Notes: generated by a model from the letters alone, not told the origin. Shown: positions 24,099 through 33,931, numbered from the stretch's first letter. The stretch is DNA of 64,000 nucleotides from DZBG01 sp049241565 (GCA_049241565.1 JBMLQL010000031.1:52228-116227), one strand, 5' to 3'. Program-made: numbers and translations.

Positions 24099-24723
24099 TA
24101 ACTTCTCCCCGACTTCTCTTCTCTTCCACTGAGCGCATATAAGAGCTGACTAAAGTATAATTCGGCTTTCTGTAAGACTGCTCAATCTCACTAGTGAGAT
24201 CAAGACTTACACTTAAATCCTTATTCAAATTTTTAAATCTAAAAAATTCTTCGAAATTATTAAAATGCAAATAGACCTCAAGACCACGGGCCTCAATACG
24301 ATCCCAAAAGACTTCATCTAAGTGAGTGGCCTGATCAACTGGTAAAATCAGACTCTCTAATTTGGGAAGCTCGATGATTTCTCGCCAATTCGCCTCAGCG
24401 TTAAAAACCCAAGAGAAATTAAAATCAAATTGCTGATAATAACTCGGCTCAAGCTTATCTCTAAACTGAAGGCACCACTGGGGCCTTAAATTTTCTTTTT
24501 TAATGAGATCCAGAAAAGAGAAAATAGTCGCTGCTGATTCATTCTCAAAGGTGAGCATGATTTTATCCTCCACCTGAAGACAATGGGCAACCTGCTTAAA
24601 TTGAGCAAAAGTAATAAACTGTGGGCTGCGGCCACGAAAATCAAATCCCCACCTGGTGCTAGGAGATTTGTGGTTGTTTAAAAGGTCGAGGTCATAAACC
24701 CCATTGAGGATGAGGATTCCCAT
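24076..24723 (-). CDS. Unknown protein, possibly TIM-barrel (TrpF-like)
   Basis: The 215-aa product starts GILILNGVYDLDLL and shows alternating short hydrophobic strands and helices, compatible with an alpha/beta barrel. WGFDFRGRSPQFIT recalls the phosphoribosylanthranilate isomerase strand GFxFxxxSPRxI, but the catalytic Cys and Asp of TrpF are not evident. The ATG at 24723 is preferred over a TTG at 24744. It lies between a TrpG/PabA-like amidotransferase and surE, and overlaps surE by 23 bp. Kinship to TrpF is a guess supported mainly by the neighbour. Confidence 0.55.
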   Translation of the reverse strand: MGILILNGVYDLDLLNNHKSPSTRWGFDFRGRSPQFITFAQFKQVAHCLQVEDKIMLTFENESAATIFSFLDLIKKENLRPQWCLQFRDKLEPSYYQQFDFNFSWVFNAEANWREIIELPKLESLILPVDQATHLDEVFWDRIEARGLEVYLHFNNFEEFFRFKNLNKDLSVSLDLTSEIEQSYRKPNYTLVSSYMRSVEEKRSRGEVNESFARQ

Positions 24724-24733
24724 AGTCTTACTA

Positions 24734-25297
24734 TTATAAGTCAAACTCTGTCAGAGGGAGAAAAAAGGATTTCTGGAAAGATGTGCCCACGGACTCTGGG
24801 TGAAATTGGTAACTTAGCCAACAGGACCCTTTGGACATTTGAAGCTCCCCCTGACTAAAAAGAACGGTTATCCCGTCAGGCACTTCGCTCTCTTGAACCT
24901 GTACAACTAATGAATTATATCGCTGAACACTGATCATTTCAGGAAGTTTAAGATAATTCATCCAAAAAGATGTCAGTTTAATTTTTACTTTTTGACCATG
25001 AAGAGGAATTTGTGATTTCTCCACAGGAAAACCAAGAGCACGCCAAATAAGTTGATGTCCGAGACACACACCAAATATTTTTTTCTTGTTCTCTAATCTA
25101 TCTAGAATTCTTGGCAGCACATCTTTGTATTCATCTGGATGACCCGGTCCTGGTCCTAAAACAACAAGATCATAGCTCCATGCCTCTTGATGATGGGGGT
25201 AAGTGTAAACCTTTACCTCGAACCCCACTCTCATCAATTCTTGAACGACATTAAAGGAGAAGCTGTCTTGAAAATCAATGAATCCGATTTTGATCAT
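24734..25297 (-). CDS. Class I glutamine amidotransferase, TrpG/PabA-like
   Basis: The class I glutaminase domain provides ammonia to a synthase partner. The 187-aa protein has DFQDSFSFNVV at the start, LGPGPGHP near residue 48 (oxyanion strand), the nucleophile in GVCLGHQ near 78 and the His-Glu pair in FHPESVGT near the C-terminus. The catalytic triad is intact. No TrpE or PabB subunit is adjacent; the next gene is unknown. Its ATG overlaps the lptD stop (TAATG), so translation is coupled. It could serve anthranilate, aminodeoxychorismate or an unknown pathway. Confidence 0.83.
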   Translation of the reverse strand: MIKIGFIDFQDSFSFNVVQELMRVGFEVKVYTYPHHQEAWSYDLVVLGPGPGHPDEYKDVLPRILDRLENKKKIFGVCLGHQLIWRALGFPVEKSQIPLHGQKVKIKLTSFWMNYLKLPEMISVQRYNSLVVQVQESEVPDGITVLFSQGELQMSKGSCWLSYQFHPESVGTSFQKSFFLPLTEFDL

Positions 25298-27768
25298 TAT
25301 TGAACTCGGCTTGCAGCAAAATAATCATCTCGGTAACGAGCAAACTCTTCATTTCCAAAATTCCAAACGATGTTAAATGAGTAACGAGAATCAACTAAAC
25401 TCTCTCTTAGATTTAAATTAAGTATATAGCAGTTATTATGAGGCATAACATCTATTGAATAAATTGTTCTAATATCTTCCTTGGCCTCTAAATCCACATC
25501 TTTTAGTATCGCAAAACCAAGATTATCCATGGGACGAACCTGGGCCCCTGCCGTGAGCGTATTTAAATTTGAGTTCGTAAATGAGTTGTAGTTATAATTC
25601 CCCAGTAAATGGAGGTAATCAAATTTACGAACGAAATTAAGATTAAAAATATTCTGACTTTCGAAATGGAAATAATACTCACTCACACCAAAATTCCACT
25701 TCGGGGTATTGTAACCCATTTGAAGGTAGAAACGAGTCAACCGCTCTCTAAAGTCCTCAAATTCTCTGTTCTCTAAAAGATATCCTTGAGAAATCTTGAA
25801 GTAACCAATTTGCTCGTAACTGAAATTATCTCTTAAATACTTATCATCCTCGAGATAACTAAAAACTCGAGGAGTTTTACGGATAAGAACATTATTCCAT
25901 TGAAGCTCCATCGTATTAGATGGTGGAATAACTGTTCGAGTAATATTGGCCCCTTGAAGGTACTCATCGGCGCGGTATGCATCTTCATAATCAAACCACC
26001 CTTTATTGCTCTCAATCTGAGTTTCAAATCGCTTATTTCCGTAAGCACTCTCTGAAGCAATATAATGGTGAATAAGTTTAAACTCTTGAGAGTGGCGATA
26101 ACTATTCCTAACTTGAATAATTGAATCAGAGGTAAGCGAATCTTGGTAAGCTGGGACTTCTCCAATCAGCCTTGAACTTGTCTCAGACTTTTTAAGAGGA
26201 GTAAGTCCCTTCTCTTCTTTTTTAAGAACCTTTTCTCTTTCACTGGCCGGAATATTTTTAAGAGAGATTTTTTCTTCATAGGCCAGACCAAAAATACGAT
26301 CCATCGTAAAAGAAACTTCTGTTTTAAAAAGTCCTGCACTTTTAGCAAATCTATCTTCATCCGGATTCTCAAACTGATAATACTGCTGATCGAGAACATA
26401 ACGTGTTTTAAAATTAACAGGTCCGGCCGTAAAGAAATTCCACATCAAATAAGGCTGAAGAGACACTCGATCAGCATTTCTTAAATTTAAGGTCTCGTTT
26501 TCATCAACCTGTCTGAAGCGAGTGTAACTAGAATCAAAACCTAGAGCTAAATGCTGAAGCATGGGGATCTTAGTTTGAAGTACAGAGATTGGAACACTAG
26601 AGACATTAAACTTTGGCATAATTTGAACATAATTATCATCAAATTTAACCGGATCATCAAAAAGCTGATTTCTCATATAATCAGCTTCAACTGAAGCTGT
26701 AAGATACTGTTGTCTCCAGTCAAGATGCCCTTGAAGTCCAAATTCACTGCTGATCATTTTAGGATCGGTATAAATAGGATGATCCCGAACAATATCAAGA
26801 TCTCTTACATCGGTGAAATGAACATGTTGATTGAGATTTGGATTCCACTGAACATGAGATTCGAGTTCCGTAAAATGTCTAAAGAAGTTCTCTCCTGACT
26901 TATCAATATTCCCACCACCGGGCTGATAAATAGTATCATTCAGTAAGCGACTACTTATCTCAAGCCATTTCATCTCACCAAATCGGTGACGATACTCCAC
27001 ATCTCCTCCGTAACCTCTCTTGGCCCAGAATGTTGGTGAAATAGTAGCATCCTTATTTTCATCAATGGACCAGAAGAAAGGTTGCTCAATGGAAAAACCT
27101 TCTCCTAAACGAGATGAGACTCTTGGAAATAATAAACCACTTTTCCTTTTAGTTAGAGGGAGTACGATGTAGGGAATATAAAGAACGTCTACGCCTTTAA
27201 TTTTGGCCAATCCATTTCTGATACGAACAAACTCTCCGGCCTGAACAAAAATCTCTTTTCCAAAAACTGACCACGACTCTTTACAGTCGCGACAAGTAGT
27301 AAACTCCGCTTCAATGGCCAGGTATTGATTAGGCCCCGTTTTTTGAAGTCGTGTGGCGACGATATTAAATTCTGCCGTCGTAATACGCGCATTTTTTATT
27401 TCTGCCATTCCTGTATCAAGTTGATACAGAACAGCAGCTCCATACAAAGTCATATCTTTGGTAATAACTCGAACATTCCCTTCGACTTTGACTTGCCTTG
27501 TATCAAGATCAAAAGAAGCCATTTCACCATAAAGAGTATCAGTCTGAGAAATAACAACGACGTTTCCTACGGCCTCAAAATACTTTCCACCATTTTTACG
27601 ATAGGCCTTATCTGAGAAGATAGAGATACTGTCGCCAAGTTGGAGCTGAGGAGAATTTTCAGCGAAGGCGGTTGAGATAAGATTGAACAGCGCCCACAAA
27701 ATAGTAAGAGCCAGTAACCAGGCACGAGGACTCAGAAGACTGTAATATAGGCGGCCATTCTTTAACAA
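25297..27768 (-). CDS. lptD: LPS-assembly outer-membrane protein LptD
   Basis: LptD with LptE inserts lipopolysaccharide into the outer leaflet. A signal-anchor region (about residues 10-36, ending TAFA) precedes an OstA/LptA-like N-domain with FEAVGNVVVISQ, LYGEMASFDLD and ARITTAEF. A large beta barrel follows, ending in strands with NIVWNFGNEEF. The frame is open from 27873, but the best start is TTG at 27768 with AAGGG 7 nt upstream; this gives 823 aa. It overlaps the 3' end of folC by about 110 bp, a large but real overlap because the signal peptide lies within it. The accD-folC-lptD order suggests one operon. Confidence 0.9.
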   Translation of the reverse strand: MLKNGRLYYSLLSPRAWLLALTILWALFNLISTAFAENSPQLQLGDSISIFSDKAYRKNGGKYFEAVGNVVVISQTDTLYGEMASFDLDTRQVKVEGNVRVITKDMTLYGAAVLYQLDTGMAEIKNARITTAEFNIVATRLQKTGPNQYLAIEAEFTTCRDCKESWSVFGKEIFVQAGEFVRIRNGLAKIKGVDVLYIPYIVLPLTKRKSGLLFPRVSSRLGEGFSIEQPFFWSIDENKDATISPTFWAKRGYGGDVEYRHRFGEMKWLEISSRLLNDTIYQPGGGNIDKSGENFFRHFTELESHVQWNPNLNQHVHFTDVRDLDIVRDHPIYTDPKMISSEFGLQGHLDWRQQYLTASVEADYMRNQLFDDPVKFDDNYVQIMPKFNVSSVPISVLQTKIPMLQHLALGFDSSYTRFRQVDENETLNLRNADRVSLQPYLMWNFFTAGPVNFKTRYVLDQQYYQFENPDEDRFAKSAGLFKTEVSFTMDRIFGLAYEEKISLKNIPASEREKVLKKEEKGLTPLKKSETSSRLIGEVPAYQDSLTSDSIIQVRNSYRHSQEFKLIHHYIASESAYGNKRFETQIESNKGWFDYEDAYRADEYLQGANITRTVIPPSNTMELQWNNVLIRKTPRVFSYLEDDKYLRDNFSYEQIGYFKISQGYLLENREFEDFRERLTRFYLQMGYNTPKWNFGVSEYYFHFESQNIFNLNFVRKFDYLHLLGNYNYNSFTNSNLNTLTAGAQVRPMDNLGFAILKDVDLEAKEDIRTIYSIDVMPHNNCYILNLNLRESLVDSRYSFNIVWNFGNEEFARYRDDYFAASRVQ

Positions 27769-28849
27769 AACGAATCCCTTCTTTGCTGGCCAGGTCTTGC
27801 AGGAGATCAACGGAGGCTGCTTTGGGATGAGAAAACGAGGTAAGGATAACCTTCTCTTTTCCGAGCAAACCAATCAGCTTTAATTGTGTGATCAAATCCT
27901 TGTGATCGCGGGCCGAAAAACTAACGAGTACTTCTCTAAAAGTATAATGGCTCCCTTGCAATAATTGAATGAGTTTTCTTACTCCATCTGGATTATGTGA
28001 ACCAAAAAAAGTGAATTCCTTCTCACCCAGTTTAATTCTCTCTCCTCTCCCTGCTAATTTTGTCTTGAGAAGTTCATGGGCCTTCTCTCTGAGCTTACTA
28101 GGATTCAATTGCTCTCCTGCCATCAGCTTTAGTCCAGCAACTGCTAGCGTTGTATTTCGCAGATCAAAATGATCCCTTTCATTCACGAGTCCTAGCTCAA
28201 AAAGGTCTTGATAACTAATATTGTTTGAAATCTTTTGAATAGTGAGTTCTCGCAAGTATTTTGTTTCAAAACTAGACAGACATCGAATCTGGCCTACCTT
28301 ACCCATGACCCCCAATTTCTCTGAAAGAATGGAGCGATAAGTAGGGCCTAGGTATTCTTGATGATCTCTTGAGATACTGGGGATCAAAACCAACTGGGCC
28401 GGAAGAAGTGAGACAGCATCAAGTCTGCCCCCAAGTCCCACTTCAAGAATAATGTACTCACAGGGTTCAAGCTTTACCCATTCAAGAAAAACAGAAAATA
28501 AAAACTCGTAATAACTCAGCTTCCCTTCTTTTTTGCCCTCTATTTTTAAAAACAATGACTTTAGGTCTTCTTCAGAAATTTGTCCTTTTTCAGAGACAAA
28601 TCTCTCTTTAGCCGAGAGCAGATGAGGCGAAGTCCACAGCTTAAAACTTTTATTTTGTTCTTTGAGAAGCTGGGCCAGACGGAAAGAGGTCTCCCCTTTC
28701 CCGTTGGTACCAGCAATAGTGATGATCTTAGGTTTATGCTCTAGAACTTCTCGAACTGAAGGAGAAAGAAATTTTTCCAGAGCAGTTAACCCTGCTCTGA
28801 AAACCTCTGCCCCATAATGGGTTTGGAGCCACTGATCAACAGTGATCAT
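27659..28849 (-). CDS. folC: Folylpolyglutamate / dihydrofolate synthase FolC
   Basis: FolC adds glutamate to dihydropteroate and folates. The 396-aa protein carries the P-loop TIAGTNGKGETS near residue 44, an SPHL motif near 75 and EVGLGGRLDAV near 139, followed by the Mur-ligase-like C-domain with GSHNPDGVRKL. It is slightly short of the usual 420 aa. It starts 4 bp inside accD (ATGA overlap) and its 3' end carries the start of lptD. The accD-folC pairing is widely conserved. Confidence 0.93.
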   Translation of the reverse strand: MITVDQWLQTHYGAEVFRAGLTALEKFLSPSVREVLEHKPKIITIAGTNGKGETSFRLAQLLKEQNKSFKLWTSPHLLSAKERFVSEKGQISEEDLKSLFLKIEGKKEGKLSYYEFLFSVFLEWVKLEPCEYIILEVGLGGRLDAVSLLPAQLVLIPSISRDHQEYLGPTYRSILSEKLGVMGKVGQIRCLSSFETKYLRELTIQKISNNISYQDLFELGLVNERDHFDLRNTTLAVAGLKLMAGEQLNPSKLREKAHELLKTKLAGRGERIKLGEKEFTFFGSHNPDGVRKLIQLLQGSHYTFREVLVSFSARDHKDLITQLKLIGLLGKEKVILTSFSHPKAASVDLLQDLASKEGIRFVKEWPPILQSSESSCLVTGSYYFVGAVQSYLNRLR

Positions 28850-29703
28850 GATTTCTGAGGGCCAAACATTTTAACAAAAAAAGATAATTCTTTTTTCATA
28901 TCTTTACGGTGAATAATTCGATCAATAAAGCCATGATCTTTTAAAAATTCTGAACGCTGAAAACCTTCAGGAAGAGTTTGTCTAATAGACTGCTCAATCA
29001 CTCGAGGCCCAGCAAATCCAATCAGGGCCTTAGGTTCAGCTATATTAATATCACCAAGCATGGCAAAGCTAGCGGCACATCCACCAGTCGTTGGATCAGT
29101 GAGAAGAGAAATATAAGGGATACCGGCTTTTTTTAGACGTGCACGAGTGGCCGAGGTTTTTCCCATTTGCATAAGAGAGAGAATCCCCTCTTGCATACGG
29201 GCCCCACCAGAACAAGAAACCACAATCACGGGACACTTATGTTGAAGACCTAGATCCATGGCCATGGCAATTTTCTCACCAGTGACCACACCCATTGATC
29301 CACCCATAAAGCGGAAATCCATCACGGCCATGGCGACTTTTGTACCATCAATTTCCCCCATCCCACAGATTGTTCCATCTTTAAGACCGGTTGATTGATA
29401 AGCATTTGTTAAACGCTGATCGTATGGCATTTTATCATTAAATTTAAGAGGATTAAGAGTCGCAAGCCCTGGAGCATGCTCTTCAAATGTATTTTCATCC
29501 ACAATCATAGAAAGACGATCATAAGCACTCAAGCGGTAATGATGATCACAGCTCGGACAGACATTAAGATTGTCTTCAAGCTTATCAAGCTGCATGATCT
29601 CAGAACAAGAAGTACACTTCTTCCACAGTCCAGCAGCAGGATTAATCGACGTCTTTTTTACATTTTTTAACTTCGGGTTTTTAACTTGATGAAACCAGCC
29701 CAT
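28846..29703 (-). CDS. accD: Acetyl-CoA carboxylase carboxyltransferase subunit beta AccD
   Basis: AccD transfers the carboxyl group to acetyl-CoA in fatty-acid synthesis, together with AccA (not in the window). The 285-aa protein has an N-terminal zinc ribbon, CTSC near residue 31 and CPSC near 53, then the crotonase-like core with GGSMGVVTGEK, SCSGGARMQEG and LTDPTTGGCAASFA. It is normal in length. It is first in the accD-folC-lptD-amidotransferase-surE-nlpD minus-strand string, and the 251-bp gap upstream should hold its promoter. Confidence 0.96.
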   Translation of the reverse strand: MGWFHQVKNPKLKNVKKTSINPAAGLWKKCTSCSEIMQLDKLEDNLNVCPSCDHHYRLSAYDRLSMIVDENTFEEHAPGLATLNPLKFNDKMPYDQRLTNAYQSTGLKDGTICGMGEIDGTKVAMAVMDFRFMGGSMGVVTGEKIAMAMDLGLQHKCPVIVVSCSGGARMQEGILSLMQMGKTSATRARLKKAGIPYISLLTDPTTGGCAASFAMLGDINIAEPKALIGFAGPRVIEQSIRQTLPEGFQRSEFLKDHGFIDRIIHRKDMKKELSFFVKMFGPQKS

Positions 29704-29954
29704 ATCTTACCTTTGTCATGTGTATCAGTGATTTTAGACCAAAAGCATGCTGTTTGGAAACTTTTGCCAACCTCTTCTGGCAGCTGATTGTTCAATAAAA
29801 TAGCAGGTTTGTCTCCTTGAATCTATCTATCTTACTGAATTCTCATTCATTCGCTCTCTCCTTTGATTTAACTGCCTTAAATTACCTGAGTTTAAGACTA
29901 AACTGTTAATGAATGACACTGCTCCTTCCGAGAAGCAAGTTGGAGAACTCTATT

Positions 29955-31820
29955 ATGATGAAACATATTTTTATCGCTCTACTCTTAACTCTTGTCTCTT
30001 TTCCTGGACTTGCCATGAAAAAGGCCAGGGCCTCTGAGTTTGATCAAACCTTTGTCACCCATGAACAGTTTGTGATGATGTCGGCGGAAGATAAAAAACT
30101 TATCGTGATTAAGATGATGGAGTTCATGTCTTCAGCTGAAGGCCGAGCTAAAATTCAAGAAGTCGTAGAAAAAGGGACTCCTGAACAAAAAGCAAAGTGG
30201 CAGCGAATTGTTAAAGTCATCTCTAGTCTATTTATTGCAGAAGCACAGGCACAAGATGCTTTCAAGAAATACAGCTCTGATTATCAAAGCGTTCTTAAAG
30301 GTTCATCCATTCACGAAACTCGAAGATGTGTTTATGGTGGGTGGATTTCCGAGACAAGAAAAGCAAACGGGAAAACTATTTGTACTCACCCCTCAAACCT
30401 TTCTCAAGGCGGAAAAAATTTAGTTGCCTACAAGGCTTCGGCCAATTGTAAAGCTCCCAGCAAAATTGCATGTAATCCCGTGATCTATGGGTTTGATACA
30501 GGATCAACTCCTCTGTGTGCCGATGCCACACCTATTATGCATAACTCCTCTCTTCAATGTATGCAGCTGGCACTCACTAAAGGTGACTCGGCCAGACGTC
30601 TTGAGCAAATTGCCGAAAATCTCGCCAATAATAAAGAAGTCTTCCATGACGTCATGGAGTTTATTTTTTATTCATGTGCTTGTAACACCAAAGATGCCGG
30701 AAACAAAGTTATTGTGAATGAAGATTACCAAGATTATATGCGTCCTCATCGTACGTGTTTTGGTCTTCTCAATCAAATGAGAACTGTTTTAAGTAATACA
30801 AAATGCTCACCTATCAAAACAGAAGAAAACTTTGAGACTATTGTTGGTTTCTTAAACTCTCTCCAGTCAAAGTTGGGAGGAGATTTTGAAAAGACTGCTT
30901 TTGATATGACAAAGAATAAAAACACCACGACAGGGAATATCAAAAAAATTGAGTTAGATGGCCAGTATAGTTCTGCCCTCGATGAAGTTTACGATAAAGA
31001 TGCTAAGACTGTGGCCTTCTGTAAAGAATACTCTAAAGGCGATGATGAAGGCGGCGGTGGTGAGACACCAAAAGGTGAGCCCTCTGAGGAAAAACCAGCG
31101 ACAGGCACTTGTAAAATTATTTGTGTGGAAGAGAAGACAGTTGAAAGTGGAGATTCATCCGTTACTGCTATTGATGCTGGCAAAGAGAATAAAGATAACA
31201 AAGAAATAAAAGATCCAAAAGATGAAAAGCAACAAGTTTCTGATAAGAAAGATCCTGTCTACATATGCCATAAGCAAGTGACATCAAAAGATAAAATGGG
31301 AAAAGATATTACTGAGGAAATTAAAATTGAAGGATCATTTGACTCTCTCAAAGATTTTAAAGAGATTAAACATGGTGAACTTGCCTGTACACCTCCGAGC
31401 GAATCTGATCAAGGAGATCAAGACGATGATCCATCAACAACTGATGGTGATAAACTAACATCTGAGATCAGTGTCACAAGTGGTGATGATAAAACAACTC
31501 TAACTGTTAAAGTAAAAGATGCTGCTGACACCGAAGTGACAGAAGGCATCACTTATCTTTGGTACAAAAAATCTGATACTAGTAAAAAGCCCCTGGGAAC
31601 AGCTGCTACTTACGAAGCTCCAAGAGAATTAGTTGAATCAGAGGTTTGTGCTGAGGCCAAAGAAAAAGATGGTAAGGTCATTGAACCCTCAGAGCAATGT
31701 GGAAAAGTTCCGGCCAGGGAAATTAAAGCACCGCCAGTTATTCCACAGAACGGACAACAAGGCCAACCTGGAAGACCACCTCGTCAGCAGAATATTCATA
31801 TTAATTGGGGTGTCAGATAA
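29955..31820 (+). CDS. Large secreted protein with acidic, Cys-containing and Ig-like regions
   Basis: The start MMKHIFIALLL at 29955 has GGAG about 9 nt upstream; a longer frame from 29913 lacks a ribosome site. After a signal peptide comes a helical Cys-containing region (to about residue 330), then a Lys/Glu/Asp-rich low-complexity linker with Cys (about 340-500). A beta-sandwich-like segment follows (TTLTVKVKDAADTEV... YLWYKKS), and a Gln/Pro/Arg-rich tail ends in HINWGVR. It is about 621 aa. No catalytic motif is seen. The Ig/PKD-like segment suggests an extracellular binding protein; function is unknown. Confidence 0.72.
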   Translation: MMKHIFIALLLTLVSFPGLAMKKARASEFDQTFVTHEQFVMMSAEDKKLIVIKMMEFMSSAEGRAKIQEVVEKGTPEQKAKWQRIVKVISSLFIAEAQAQDAFKKYSSDYQSVLKGSSIHETRRCVYGGWISETRKANGKTICTHPSNLSQGGKNLVAYKASANCKAPSKIACNPVIYGFDTGSTPLCADATPIMHNSSLQCMQLALTKGDSARRLEQIAENLANNKEVFHDVMEFIFYSCACNTKDAGNKVIVNEDYQDYMRPHRTCFGLLNQMRTVLSNTKCSPIKTEENFETIVGFLNSLQSKLGGDFEKTAFDMTKNKNTTTGNIKKIELDGQYSSALDEVYDKDAKTVAFCKEYSKGDDEGGGGETPKGEPSEEKPATGTCKIICVEEKTVESGDSSVTAIDAGKENKDNKEIKDPKDEKQQVSDKKDPVYICHKQVTSKDKMGKDITEEIKIEGSFDSLKDFKEIKHGELACTPPSESDQGDQDDDPSTTDGDKLTSEISVTSGDDKTTLTVKVKDAADTEVTEGITYLWYKKSDTSKKPLGTAATYEAPRELVESEVCAEAKEKDGKVIEPSEQCGKVPAREIKAPPVIPQNGQQGQPGRPPRQQNIHINWGVR

Positions 31821-31823
31821 AAT

Positions 31824-32588
31824 TTAGAAATTAAAAATAATACCATCACGCTCAAGGAGTCTCAGTCGAGGCTCTTTGAGTTCACTGATCTCTGCAAATA
31901 ATTCATCCCTAAAATTTGGTTTTAAGTGTGTCAGAATAACAGGAATGTCTTTGGGCATTTTCTCAAGCTCTAACTTCATACTCGCTGGAGTATGATGATC
32001 ACTGGCCATCGCAATCTTACTCATAGAATTAGGAAAACTCACTTCTGTCACAATCGCTTTCAAATTTTTAACAGTCTTTGCGATCTCCCAGATGCGATCA
32101 GTAGCGGCGGTATCAACTGTAAAAAGAATGGCACTCTTTCCATCATCAATAATGTATCCCATGGCATCGTTTGGATGCTGAACCTTCACAGGAATAATCC
32201 GGTACTGCTCAAGGATGAAAGGAACTTCAGGTTCTAAAGAATGAAACTCAATGGTCGGATTTTCTCGATTAGGAATTGTTGTAAAATCTGGCCAGATAGT
32301 ATCGTTAAATAAATGAGTCTTGATAATTTCTTGAACTGTACGATGACTATAAACCTGAAAAGGAATATTCTTCATGCCAAAACAATTATCACAGAGAAAG
32401 GCAAGATCTTTTATATGATCTAAGTGGGAATGGGAAACAAGTATATGATCAATCTTGGCCTGATCTTCAATGGATAATGCTTCTGCCACAGATCCCGCGT
32501 CCAAAAGAAGTGAATCATCAATGAGAAAAGAAGTCGCAGCAAAACCTGCTGTCACCCCCCCATGTCCGCCTAAGATTCTTAATTTCAT
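31824..32588 (-). CDS. Metallo-beta-lactamase-fold hydrolase, class II cAMP-phosphodiesterase-like
   Basis: The MBL metal motif is HILVSHSHLDHIKDL near residue 49. Further ligands are in VQHPNDAMGY, TVDTAA, ASDHHTP and ILTHLKPN. The long N-terminal strand and the SHSHLDH form resemble class II 3',5'-cyclic-nucleotide phosphodiesterases rather than RNase Z or glyoxalase II. At 254 aa it is the expected size. A role in degrading cAMP is therefore plausible but not certain. It is convergent with the secreted-protein gene, 3 bp apart. Confidence 0.78.
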   Translation of the reverse strand: MKLRILGGHGGVTAGFAATSFLIDDSLLLDAGSVAEALSIEDQAKIDHILVSHSHLDHIKDLAFLCDNCFGMKNIPFQVYSHRTVQEIIKTHLFNDTIWPDFTTIPNRENPTIEFHSLEPEVPFILEQYRIIPVKVQHPNDAMGYIIDDGKSAILFTVDTAATDRIWEIAKTVKNLKAIVTEVSFPNSMSKIAMASDHHTPASMKLELEKMPKDIPVILTHLKPNFRDELFAEISELKEPRLRLLERDGIIFNF

Positions 32589-32643
32589 AAAACTCCCTAG
32601 TCTTTATTCTAGGGGTGATTACGTTTGAAGCAAGTATACATTT

Positions 32644-33465
32644 CTAAAGACGGGCTTTTTTTTGCTCTAATTCCGCATAGATATCTTTAGTATTCTTCTC
32701 AAGGATTTCGGCCAGAAGCTTGGCCATACTCTTAGGACTCCCCCCAGAAGTGAGAACTTCTCGTGCCAGTTCTTGCTGTTTATTAAGAGATCCCTTAAGG
32801 GCCACTGGCTGATAAACTCCCAGGACAAACTCACCTTTGGGATTGATTTGCTGCTCTTTCCACTGGCCTGCTTTGAAGCGATGAACTGTTTGAAATTTTT
32901 TAGTCAACTCTCGCATCACAGAAACCTCCATCTCAGGATGAATCTCACCTAAAAGGGCGAGTGTTTCTTCAATGCGCGTTGGAGCTTCAAAGAAAAAATG
33001 TGTTCCATAAGAGAGGTTCAGAAAGACTTCTTTTTTCTTTCCATTTTCTCGAGGCAAAAAACCATCAAAGGAAAAAGGAATGGGAGGCAGTCCAGCAAGT
33101 TCCAGGGCCACAATGACGGATGAAATACCTGAATAAGTATCAAGCTCATAACCTGCGGCCAGTGCTGCTTTAATAAGTGGATAAGCAGGATCAGAAACAA
33201 TAGGACTTCCTGCTTCAGAGGCCACATAAAGAGTGGAGCCTTTATTTTTCTCAATCATATAATCAAGCTGAGAGGATTCAGACTGATCATGAAAGGCAAA
33301 GATGTTCTTTCCTTCAAGGCTGATCCCAAGATGATTTAAAAGCTCCTTGAAGCTTCTCGTATCCTCAACGGCAAACACTTCTCCATGGGTTAGGGCCTCT
33401 TTTACTCGATCACTTACGTCGGACATGTTCCCAATCGGAGTGTTCAGGAGAATAATTTTACCCAT
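32644..33465 (-). CDS. rsmI: 16S rRNA 2'-O-ribose C1402 methyltransferase RsmI
   Basis: RsmI methylates the ribose of C1402 in the decoding centre. The 273-aa protein follows the family closely: LLNTPIGNMSDVSDR at the start, FAVEDTRSFKELLNHLGI near 31, ASEAGSPIVSDPAYPL near 83 and ALELAGLPPIPFSFDGFLPR near 121, the tetrapyrrole-methylase-like SAM fold. EAGSP replaces the more common DAGTP. It is single-gene on the minus strand and divergent from the STAS gene, whose promoter must lie in the 70 bp between them. Confidence 0.94.
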   Translation of the reverse strand: MGKIILLNTPIGNMSDVSDRVKEALTHGEVFAVEDTRSFKELLNHLGISLEGKNIFAFHDQSESSQLDYMIEKNKGSTLYVASEAGSPIVSDPAYPLIKAALAAGYELDTYSGISSVIVALELAGLPPIPFSFDGFLPRENGKKKEVFLNLSYGTHFFFEAPTRIEETLALLGEIHPEMEVSVMRELTKKFQTVHRFKAGQWKEQQINPKGEFVLGVYQPVALKGSLNKQQELAREVLTSGGSPKSMAKLLAEILEKNTKDIYAELEQKKARL

Positions 33466-33535
33466 ATCTGTTATTCCTCGCTCTACTGATATAATACTTC
33501 AAGGTCATGTTCTATTTCTTAAGGAGAGATTTTTT

Positions 33536-33931
33536 ATGTCAATGAAAGCGCAAATTCTTCGCGATGCCTCAGGTAATATCACTATCCATATGGAGGGTGA
33601 TCTGAGCTATGACCACGGCCCAACTCTGCGCAAAGAACTCCAAACCATTGCAGGCCAGAACCCAAACTCTAAAATCAATATCGATTTAGGCGCCATTGAT
33701 TTCGTCGGAGCTTCTGGAATTTGTAATTTTGTAGAAACTCTCAAATACCTCAAGACTGAACAAAAAACAAATATCACTATTTCTAATGTTAAGTCTGAAT
33801 TTCTTAAGGTCTTTAAACTCTACTCTCTCAATGAGGCTGATTATGTGGCCGAGATCATGAATTTTGATAACGATGAGACTGATGGTCTTGCTCGTCAGTT
33901 CGCAGCTCGTAATCAAACTTTCGAAAACTAA
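33536..33931 (+). CDS. STAS-domain protein (anti-anti-sigma factor-like)
   Basis: The ATG at 33536 has AAGGAG 9 nt upstream; the longer frame from 33347 lies inside rsmI. The 131-aa product is a single STAS domain: an N-terminal beta sheet, INIDLGAIDFVGASGICNFVETL with the conserved Ser of the phosphorylation loop (DFVGASG), and a final helix. STAS proteins relay signals by binding anti-sigma or membrane partners. No anti-sigma kinase is adjacent. A strong terminator follows at 33959-33987, making it monocistronic. Confidence 0.88.
   Translation: MSMKAQILRDASGNITIHMEGDLSYDHGPTLRKELQTIAGQNPNSKINIDLGAIDFVGASGICNFVETLKYLKTEQKTNITISNVKSEFLKVFKLYSLNEADYVAEIMNFDNDETDGLARQFAARNQTFEN

Noticed and set aside
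27769..27873. Upstream extension of lptD inside folC
   Set aside because: The added N-terminus is hydrophilic and would precede the signal sequence; TTG at 27768 has a well-spaced AAGGG.
33347..33535. N-terminal extension of the STAS gene
   Set aside because: It is antisense to rsmI and lacks a ribosome site; ATG at 33536 has AAGGAG.
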